Assembly: GCA_002327985.1 (NCBI GenBank)
Contig: DCVM01000117.1
Coordinates: 1 to 10,880 of the forward strand
Source: Syntrophaceae bacterium UBA2188
GTDB taxonomy: Bacteria > Desulfobacterota > BSN033 > UBA1163
Direction of reading: 5' to 3'
Length of the DNA: 10,880 bases
The translations under genes were made by a program, and so were the position numbers. Every line of letters starts with the position of its first letter. Positions within the stretch are counted from its first letter, which is position 1. The notes under the pieces are model-generated. The model ran no database searches. It saw only the letters and a list, made by a program, of their open reading frames with translations, and was not told where the DNA came from. Below are positions 5,809 through 10,880 of this stretch, one piece after another.

Positions 5809-6318
5809 TTAGTGGGATTCTGACTCTAATGCAATGGCCTGTCTTTGGGCAGCCGTGATTTTCTCAGCGGCGGCTTTCTTCTTGGCAATACTCACCCGGT
5901 CCGCATCTACGTAATCCACGGCTTTCACTTCACAGAAACGGACGCACTGTGGATCTCCATCGCAGAGATCGCACTTGAAGTTCTTTCTGTCAATGACGTT
6001 AAAATTCATCGCGCCGAAAGGGCAGACGGCAACGCAAGAACGGCACCCAATGCAGATCGTGTGATTCACCATCACCCGGCTGAGTGTCTCGTCGCGCGTA
6101 ATGGCTTTCACAGGGCAGATGATCATACAGGGAGCATCCTGGCACTGTTGACAGGACATGGGAATATAGAGCCCCTCTGATTCCCATTTCATAATTTTTA
6201 TCCGGCTTCGAGCAGGATTGGATATGCCATCATGAAAGACCGAGCAGACCTGCTCACAAAGCCTGCACCCGGTGCACTTTTCAGGATAGATTGCAAGAAC
6301 TTTACCCATGGGTTCCAT
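5809..6318 (-). CDS. ferredoxin-like electron-transfer subunit, four [4Fe-4S] sites
   Basis: A 169-residue polyferredoxin of the AorA/HycB/DmsB type that probably carries electrons from the neighbouring tungsten oxidoreductase. Sixteen cysteines form four cluster-binding groups: C15/18/21/25, C56/59/64/68, C89/92/95/99 and C116/119/125/129. There is no signal peptide or Tat motif, so it should be cytoplasmic. A lysine/alanine-rich helix closes the protein (about 145-169). AAAGGAG lies 7 nt before the first ATG, which supports Met1 over Met4. The gene starts 22 nt after the end of the oxidoreductase gene, so the two are very likely translated from one message. It resembles the small Fe-S subunits found with AOR-family enzymes. 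A closely similar paralogue lies at 10262-10747. Confidence 0.9.
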   Translation of the reverse strand: MEPMGKVLAIYPEKCTGCRLCEQVCSVFHDGISNPARSRIKIMKWESEGLYIPMSCQQCQDAPCMIICPVKAITRDETLSRVMVNHTICIGCRSCVAVCPFGAMNFNVIDRKNFKCDLCDGDPQCVRFCEVKAVDYVDADRVSIAKKKAAAEKITAAQRQAIALESESH

Positions 6319-6340
6319 TTACTTTCTCCTTTCACGTTAA

Positions 6341-8281
6341 TCACACCAGGTGGGAGGGTTCACTTTCCAAACCAAGCCTCTTGAGCGTTTCCGGTTTTGG
6401 AATACCATCCTTATCAAGGCCCTTGTATTCATAAAACTCATCAATCATCTTCTTGAATTTTTCTCGATCAATGACTCTGCCGACGACATCGGGCGCACCC
6501 CTTCGGGTGGGCTCATCAAAGTAGCGGTGGTTGAGCATATCGCCTTTTTTCAGGTCCTCTCTTTTTAACCCTTCACGGAGGTTAAACAGACGCTCAATCA
6601 TGTTGCACCGCTCAGCAACATCCCATAATTCCCGAGGTGTAAACTCGAGTCCGGTGTTGTAGTAAAGCACTTTCGGCCAATCCTCAAAATTGGGAAGCGT
6701 CGCTCCCAGGAAAACGGTGTGATACTTGCAGATACCAAGGCAATCCACGGCCATGTAACAGTTCTCTTGCCAGAAGACCTGCCACGGCTTGCCAACATAT
6801 TCCGTATGTTCTGAACTGAGCAGCCCCTCATATGGGACGGGATTACTATAGATTTTTCTTAGGACTCCTTCTGGTAAATGATAAAGGTCAATCGCCGGTC
6901 GGCTCCTTAAATGGTCTGAACCGCGGGAAGCCGTGGCCACATTAAGCGCCAGGGCTGGGGTGGCTCGCTCATCAGAGTGAAGGTTGCTTACCCCCTTAAC
7001 CTGAATCAGGTAGTCGAAAGAGTTCTTTCCAATCTTCTCGGAGGCAATGACTCCTCCTTCAGCCAGGACATTTCCTAACCAACCTTCTCGGAAACAAATG
7101 CGTTTGACCATCTCCAGGAGCGCTTCGTCGTTACTAAACCGCAACTCCAGACCATCGGTCTCTTTGTCAGTGAGAATGCCTAATTCATAGAGTTCCATCG
7201 CCCAGGAGATAATACTCCCGGTCTCGAGGTTATCCATTCCCCATTGATCGACCAGATGATTCCCCGTTAACAGGGTTTCAATACTCCGGCAATCTGGCTC
7301 CCCACAAAAGGCCCCCTGGGAAGTATATTCCGGACCCTCGTCGTATGCTCCTGCATAAGGGCCGGTTGGAATTTTATACTTGGCCCGGCAATGGACCTGA
7401 CAGCCAAAGCAACCGGCCATATGATAGGGGCCCATCGTTTCCGCACAGACCTCATCAATCGCTTCCGGTTCAATGTCATCACAATAGAGTTCTTGGTTAT
7501 ACTGAAAGTTTCTGCACCGGACACCTCCCCAGGAATTGGTTGCTCCCCAAATGAAAGGGGTGCCAAGGGTCCCCTGGGTTTGGTTGACCTTAGCGCTCGT
7601 GATTTGTTCGATAAAGTGTTTGTTATATTCGAGAGCTTCCTTTGGATGAGCGATTTTTATATCCATGGTGCCACGGGCGGCGATGGCCTTCAAATTTTTT
7701 GAGCCCATGACCGCTCCCATCCCGGTTCTTCCACCGGAATTTTTAATTCCGGTCATGACATTGGCAAACCTCACCAAATTTTCACCCGCCGGACCAATGA
7801 CTAAACTCTTAATATCCTCATCTCCCAATTCTTCCCGGATCGCCCATTGGGTTTCCGTAGTGGTTTTCCCCCAGAGGTGACGGGCGTCGCGGATCTCAAT
7901 CTTGCCATTGTGAATCCAAAGGTAAACCGGTTTTTCTGCCTTCCCCTTGATGACAAGATGATGAAAACCTGCCCAGGCTAATTCAGGAGCAAAAAACCCT
8001 CCCATGTTAGCGCTCCCCAACAAACCTCCCAACGGGGATTTAGCCATCACATGAGTTCGGGCGGTTGCAGAGGCCAGGGTGGCCGTTAAAACCCCGCCGC
8101 TGACCATTATCGTATTTTCGGGACCAAGGGGGTCACATCCTTTTTTCGTGTGATTATAGAGCAAATAGGCATCCAGTCCTCGCCCCCCCAAAAATTTTTT
8201 CCGCACATTGATTGGAATGGGCTTGATTTCTATTTTGCCTGTGGAGAGATCAATATAGGCTATCTTCCTATTTAGGGCCAT
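6341..8281 (-). CDS. tungsten-dependent aldehyde:ferredoxin oxidoreductase family protein
   Basis: A 646-residue AOR-family catalytic subunit, expected to hold a tungsten (or molybdenum) bis-pterin and one [4Fe-4S] cluster and to interconvert aldehydes and acids at low potential. The N-terminal domain shows GGRGLDAYLL (32-41), SPLGGLLGSANMGG (82-95) and GRTGMGAVMGSKNLKAI (184-200), the pterin-binding signatures. The cluster ligands are C291, C294 and C298 (CFGCQVHC) plus a distant cysteine in DCLGICK, most likely C518. EGPEYTSQG (315-323) and SRGSDHLR (452-459) are further family motifs. The length fits AOR/GAPOR/BamB-like members, and the substrate cannot be fixed from sequence. GGAGG lies 8 nt before the ATG. 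The gene overlaps the zinc-ribbon gene by 14 bp and is followed by its Fe-S partner, with no FAD subunit nearby. A benzoyl-CoA-reductase-like (BamB) role is possible but unsupported here. Confidence 0.93.
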   Translation of the reverse strand: MALNRKIAYIDLSTGKIEIKPIPINVRKKFLGGRGLDAYLLYNHTKKGCDPLGPENTIMVSGGVLTATLASATARTHVMAKSPLGGLLGSANMGGFFAPELAWAGFHHLVIKGKAEKPVYLWIHNGKIEIRDARHLWGKTTTETQWAIREELGDEDIKSLVIGPAGENLVRFANVMTGIKNSGGRTGMGAVMGSKNLKAIAARGTMDIKIAHPKEALEYNKHFIEQITSAKVNQTQGTLGTPFIWGATNSWGGVRCRNFQYNQELYCDDIEPEAIDEVCAETMGPYHMAGCFGCQVHCRAKYKIPTGPYAGAYDEGPEYTSQGAFCGEPDCRSIETLLTGNHLVDQWGMDNLETGSIISWAMELYELGILTDKETDGLELRFSNDEALLEMVKRICFREGWLGNVLAEGGVIASEKIGKNSFDYLIQVKGVSNLHSDERATPALALNVATASRGSDHLRSRPAIDLYHLPEGVLRKIYSNPVPYEGLLSSEHTEYVGKPWQVFWQENCYMAVDCLGICKYHTVFLGATLPNFEDWPKVLYYNTGLEFTPRELWDVAERCNMIERLFNLREGLKREDLKKGDMLNHRYFDEPTRRGAPDVVGRVIDREKFKKMIDEFYEYKGLDKDGIPKPETLKRLGLESEPSHLV

Positions 8282-8549
8282 CTTTCTTTTCCTCCTTCAT
8301 TTTTTTCGCTAACGCCTCTTCCGCTAATCTTTGGTTTACCTCCCATACCGGACCCCTGATGCGGGGAAAACCATCTTTGACCCAGGCGACGCGGAATTCA
8401 CTACCACAAACAGGACATTTCACTTTGTTCGCCCCCCGTTCCGGCTGAAGTCTTCCCATGCAACTGGGATTGTGACACCTCACCTGGCCATAGGTCCGAG
8501 TCTTTCGTAAAACCTCAGCGGTTGAAAGGCCTTCTTTTTCGTTTCCCAT
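8268..8549 (-). CDS. small zinc-ribbon protein coupled to the AOR gene
   Basis: A 93-residue hydrophilic protein with a treble of features: a short N-terminal helix (STAEVLRKTRTYG), a zinc ribbon made of CHNPSC (C25, C30) and CPVC (C45, C48), and a C-terminal charged helix (about 70-93) after RGPVWEVNQRLAEE. I do not recognise a named family. Its 3' end overlaps the oxidoreductase start by 14 bp, so translation is probably coupled. The ATG follows a G-rich Shine-Dalgarno (AAAGGGGG). Being first in the operon and always translated with the catalytic subunit, it could be a maturation chaperone, a small accessory subunit or a regulator. Zinc is inferred from the cysteine spacing; a rubredoxin-like iron site is less likely because the spacing is C-x4-C rather than C-x2-C in the first pair. 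Confidence 0.8.
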   Translation of the reverse strand: MGNEKEGLSTAEVLRKTRTYGQVRCHNPSCMGRLQPERGANKVKCPVCGSEFRVAWVKDGFPRIRGPVWEVNQRLAEEALAKKMKEEKKDGPK

Positions 8550-8616
8550 AACAACCCCCTTTCTTTATAAAAAAAAATAACAGAAGTTTTGTGGGGCTCA
8601 ACGCTTAGTAATTCAT

Positions 8617-8632
8617 GTTCACGATGATGAAC
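8617..8632. promoter_or_regulatory. operator-like palindrome, proximal copy
   Basis: GTTCACGATGATGAAC matches the palindrome at 8738-8753 at 13 of 16 positions and keeps the outer GTTCA...TGAAC arms. It lies about 30-45 nt downstream of the predicted transcription start of the zinc-ribbon/oxidoreductase operon, a typical position for a repressor roadblock. Confidence 0.5.
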
Positions 8633-8667
8633 AGTCAACTCATATGATCAAAAGCCCAACTTTAAGA

Positions 8668-8696
8668 TTAATAAATTACATTTATATCTTTGTCAA
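8668..8696 (-). promoter_or_regulatory. sigma70-type promoter of the oxidoreductase operon
   Basis: On the minus strand, a perfect TTGACA (8691-8696) is followed after 17 bp by TATTAA (8668-8673, four of six consensus positions) in A/T-rich DNA. Transcription would start near 8661, giving a leader of about 110 nt before the zinc-ribbon ATG at 8549. Palindromic operator-like sites lie on both sides. Confidence 0.6.
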
Positions 8697-8737
8697 GGGC
8701 AAATTTGAGTCCCCTATCTTTTTATCTTGCGAGTTAG

Positions 8738-8753
8738 GTTCACAATAGTGAAC
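8738..8753. promoter_or_regulatory. operator-like palindrome, distal copy
   Basis: GTTCACAATAGTGAAC is a perfect inverted repeat with 6-bp arms and a 4-bp centre. The outer flanks AG/CT near it extend the symmetry slightly. It lies about 40 bp upstream of the -35 box and 121 bp from the matching copy at 8617-8632. The regulator that would bind it is not encoded in the window. Confidence 0.55.
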
Positions 8754-8818
8754 TCCCCATGCAGGTCAGGTAGCAGGTAGCCGGATGTGGCGGGCATGGT
8801 ATTTCGTCTCATCTTCTC

Positions 8819-10135
8819 TCATTTAAGAGACGGATTCCACCATTCTATCCAAGTCCCGGCCCTGCTGAACGTAATGCCTGTCTTCGCCTCAATCTGTCGG
8901 ATCCAGTCCCCAAGGCACGATGCATGATGGATGATAAGAGGGGTGCTGTGTTCAGGAAGGATGTCTTCAAAAAAACGGTGCAGAAATATATTTCTGTCCA
9001 TTTCCTGCAGGGTTTCACTATCATCCCAGGGCGTAGGTCGAATAAAACCATGATTTGCTCCCTCCTCTCGTCGGTAGAGGAGGTACTCCTTGAATTTGTC
9101 CTTCAGACGGCGCAATGTTTCGACACACCTTACGATATCTGCCATGGTGATTCCTTTGCAGAAGTATTGAAGCAGCCGGTCACAGAACGATTCGAAGCCA
9201 ATGGATGCAAACATGATTTTTACATCCAACCTTTGCGCCGTTGATAAGATTTCGACAAGTTCAGAGGCATGAGCATTGATGTCATCTACCCGGCAGACCA
9301 GATTGATCTGTGAAATCTTGATCTCATGCCTTTTGGTATCCTCGAGTAGCTTGTCGAGAGAACAGATGGGGTACTCATCGATGAGTTCGAAAGGAATCTT
9401 TCTCCCATCGACATCGGGCAGCCCTGCAATCTGAGTGATGACCTGGCCATGCTCTACAGAGCCGTGGTAGCCCTTGTCCCATGAAACATCACAGAAAATA
9501 CATCCTTCGCTTCTAACTTTTAGGTCTGGGATACCCCTTTCAAGTAGGTTGATCGGTGGTGGCAGAGTGACTGTCTGGAGTTTGCACGCGTAGGGACAGC
9601 CGATTGTATTGAGTACCTGTCCTAGCCGGACCTCAAGCTTTTTGAGGGTATCGGAGAAGGTGTAGATGTTCAACCAGTCGACTTCGAGGAATAGGTTTTT
9701 TGTCCAAGGATATTTGGAACATACACCTCTTCTCTCGAGAAGTTCTGGTCGAAGGCCATCAACCGGTCCCTGGAAACCGACCTCCATCATTGATTTCAGC
9801 CCCTTGAACCGGTTTGGGTGCGAGTCGACCTCCATCTCACCATGGTAATCTTGCCAAGACTGAGGTCCTCCCAGAATAGTGATGAAGCCTTCCTTTTTTA
9901 GGTCTTGGGCCAGTTCAAAGATATCCTTTCTGCCGCAGAGATGTGAGAAGGCAACTATCTTTCCACCTCCTTTATAGTATTGGTCAATGAAACGAAGCAG
10001 TTGTTCCTTTGAAAAATCCCTTTCGATCCCCACCACGATAGAGGGAATCGAAAGCCTTCGCTGCAAAAATGTTGCAGCTACCTGAGGCCCCATTAACCCA
10101 TGGGGTTCACCTGTATGGTGGGTGAAAATAATCAT
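8819..10135 (-). CDS. radical SAM family protein with unusual cysteine layout
   Basis: This 438-residue protein looks like a radical SAM enzyme with an N-terminal Rossmann-like region (about 1-130) resembling B12-binding domains (VAFSHLCGRKDIFELAQDL, then TILGGPQ), but without the cobalamin DxHxxG motif. The expected cluster motif appears split: GCPYAC (C180, C184) is followed only after 27 residues by GCIFC (C212, C215), where ordinary members have CxxxCxxC in one run. IGFESF (312-317) matches the conserved strand after the SAM-binding region. PFELIDEYP (248-256) and TPLIIHHASCLGDWI (398-412) are striking but unassigned. The ATG follows GAGG at long spacing. It is co-directional with the oxidoreductase operon but separated from it by a regulated promoter region, and a ferredoxin-like gene is upstream. 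It could be a cofactor- or peptide-modifying enzyme, but I cannot name a reaction. Confidence 0.75.
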   Translation of the reverse strand: MIIFTHHTGEPHGLMGPQVAATFLQRRLSIPSIVVGIERDFSKEQLLRFIDQYYKGGGKIVAFSHLCGRKDIFELAQDLKKEGFITILGGPQSWQDYHGEMEVDSHPNRFKGLKSMMEVGFQGPVDGLRPELLERRGVCSKYPWTKNLFLEVDWLNIYTFSDTLKKLEVRLGQVLNTIGCPYACKLQTVTLPPPINLLERGIPDLKVRSEGCIFCDVSWDKGYHGSVEHGQVITQIAGLPDVDGRKIPFELIDEYPICSLDKLLEDTKRHEIKISQINLVCRVDDINAHASELVEILSTAQRLDVKIMFASIGFESFCDRLLQYFCKGITMADIVRCVETLRRLKDKFKEYLLYRREEGANHGFIRPTPWDDSETLQEMDRNIFLHRFFEDILPEHSTPLIIHHASCLGDWIRQIEAKTGITFSRAGTWIEWWNPSLK

Positions 10136-10261
10136 GTTTCTAAATCCTCGGAAATCCTATGTGGTTACTATGTTTTACATTTGAGGGAGTGGCTCAATCA
10201 TGACTGAAAGGAACATGGATCATACCCATGAAAAAGTGAATAAGGGGATTTCAGATATTGA

Positions 10262-10747
10262 TTACCTTGCCGAACTCATTAATTCTTTGAACTTTAATGC
10301 GAACTCCCGCTTTTTCGTTAGGTTCGTCTTGTCCGCATCCGCAAAAGAAATAGCCTTCACATCACAGAAACGGACACACTGTGGGTCTCCGTCACAGTAA
10401 TCGCACTTGACCGTAACCCTTTCCTGGACATCAAAGAAGGGGTGGCCAAAGGGACAGGCGATGATGCAGGTTCTGCATCCGATGCACAGATTTTGGTCGA
10501 TGGTCACCCGATTATTATTTTCAGGTTCCCTGTGACAGGCTTTGGTCGGGCACACCTCCACGCAATAGGCCTGTTCACAGTGATTGCAGGCCATGGGGAG
10601 GTAAAACCCCTCATTTTCCCATTTGACCACTTTGATCCGGGAGCGGCCTGGATTGCTTGCCCCGGTGTGAAACACCGAGCATACCAGTTCGCAAAGACGG
10701 CATCCGGTACATTTCTGGTGATCAACGACCAATACTTTTTCTTCCAT
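10262..10747 (-). CDS. second ferredoxin-like subunit, four [4Fe-4S] sites
   Basis: A 161-residue polyferredoxin clearly paralogous to the one at 5809-6318. Shared blocks include KCTGCRLCE, SRIK, CIGCR, ACPFG/VCPFG and CDGDPQCVRFC. Its sixteen ligands are C13/16/19/23, C54/57/62/66, C88/91/94/98 and C115/118/124/128. The reading frame extends upstream to a TTG at 10762, but AGGAGG (10754-10759) lies inside that extension and is correctly spaced for the ATG at 10747, so I start there. It is cytoplasmic by appearance. In the other copy the gene follows an AOR-type catalytic gene, so a second oxidoreductase may be encoded just beyond the window (inference). Alternatively it feeds electrons to the radical SAM protein encoded 126 bp downstream. 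Confidence 0.88.
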   Translation of the reverse strand: MEEKVLVVDHQKCTGCRLCELVCSVFHTGASNPGRSRIKVVKWENEGFYLPMACNHCEQAYCVEVCPTKACHREPENNNRVTIDQNLCIGCRTCIIACPFGHPFFDVQERVTVKCDYCDGDPQCVRFCDVKAISFADADKTNLTKKREFALKFKELMSSAR

Positions 10748-10775
10748 TTCCATCCTCCTCAATGCGAAAATCCCT

Positions 10776-10790
10776 ACCAGCTCTGCTGGT
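10776..10790. promoter_or_regulatory. short perfect hairpin in the leader of the second ferredoxin gene
   Basis: ACCAGC-TCT-GCTGGT is a perfect inverted repeat with 6-bp arms, about 30 bp upstream of the ATG at 10747. It lacks a T-tract, so it is not a terminator. It may be an operator, an mRNA-stabilising stem, or chance. Confidence 0.35.
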
Positions 10791-10805
10791 GAGATGAATG
10801 GCCTT

Positions 10806-10841
10806 CCCTCTCCTCTGGAGGAAGAGGGTTAGGGTGAGGGG
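10806..10841. repeat. REP-like dispersed repeat, copy 2
   Basis: CCCTCTCCTC and GAGGAAGAGGG form a near-perfect stem around TG, with one bulged A, followed by the tail TTAGGGTGAGGG. The sequence layout matches the copy at 5041-5077. Such G/C-rich stem-plus-tail repeats are usually present in many copies between genes. Confidence 0.65.
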
Positions 10842-10857
10842 GTAAAGATCTTATCGT

Positions 10858-10880
10858 CACCCCCACCTTAATCCTCCCCC
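10858..10880. repeat. partial REP-like repeat, opposite orientation
   Basis: TCACCCCCACCTTAATCCTC, running into the window edge, resembles the reverse complement of the tail and left arm of the copies at 5041 and 10806. With copy 2 it would make a head-to-head pair (BIME-like). It is cut off by the end of the window. Confidence 0.4.

Noticed and set aside
7391..7702. 103-codon open frame on the plus strand inside the oxidoreductase gene
   Set aside because: It is the antisense shadow of a strongly supported AOR-family coding region and shows no protein-like motifs.
6341..8281. Naming the AOR-family protein as BamB of the class II benzoyl-CoA reductase
   Set aside because: Length and Fe-S partner would fit, but the other bam genes are absent and I cannot place it in the family tree by eye.
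10748..10762. TTG start adding five residues to the second ferredoxin-like protein
   Set aside because: The extra codons contain the AGGAGG ribosome site itself, so they are leader rather than coding.
10442..10792. 116-codon open frame on the plus strand across the second ferredoxin gene
   Set aside because: It overlaps a sixteen-cysteine ferredoxin reading frame on the other strand and has no recognisable content or ribosome site.

Overview
The window looks like part of a chromosome from a strict anaerobe. A tungsten-type aldehyde:ferredoxin oxidoreductase, two ferredoxin-like proteins with four [4Fe-4S] sites each, a radical SAM protein, an acyl-CoA dehydrogenase and dedicated sulfur-carrier genes lie together. 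This gene mix, the moderate GC content and the G/C-rich dispersed repeats are most consistent with a Desulfobacterota (deltaproteobacterial) syntroph, sulfate reducer or degrader of aromatic or fatty acids. The taxonomic call is inference.

Positions 1-2000 (+ strand) look like a worn-down defence/toxin-antitoxin patch. It holds a complete BrnA-like antitoxin gene whose toxin partner is not visible, a 49-codon ORF of unknown nature, a 39-codon piece that reads like the N-terminus of a defence-type helicase, a DarG-like macrodomain antitoxin that has lost almost all of its macrodomain, and a C-terminal scrap of another protein. Between them (290-408, 708-908) there are only short repeats and no intact gene.

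Positions 2040-5740 (+ strand) begin with a good sigma70-type promoter. Then come an NAD-type short-chain dehydrogenase, an acyl-CoA dehydrogenase with two altered cofactor-loop motifs, a MoeB/ThiF-like E1 enzyme, a MoaD/ThiS-like sulfur carrier ending in Gly-Gly, and a small three-helix membrane protein. A strong bidirectional terminator (5754-5786) separates this set from the convergent minus-strand set.

Positions 5809-8549 (- strand) form a compact operon read right to left: a small zinc-ribbon protein, the W-dependent oxidoreductase (14-bp overlap) and a ferredoxin-like electron-transfer subunit. Its control region (8550-8818) has a TTGACA-N17-TATTAA promoter flanked by two near-identical 16-bp palindromes, a likely two-operator arrangement. 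Further upstream on the same strand lie a radical SAM protein with an unusual cysteine layout and a second ferredoxin-like paralogue. The window ends in a pair of oppositely oriented REP-like repeats.

Working model (inference): the plus-strand MoaD-like and MoeB-like proteins supply sulfur for the molybdopterin dithiolene that holds tungsten in the minus-strand oxidoreductase. The oxidoreductase passes electrons to its Fe-S subunit. The dehydrogenases process the corresponding acyl-CoA or 3-hydroxyacyl-CoA. No FAD/NAD-binding third subunit of the AorC type is present, so the final electron acceptor is not visible here.
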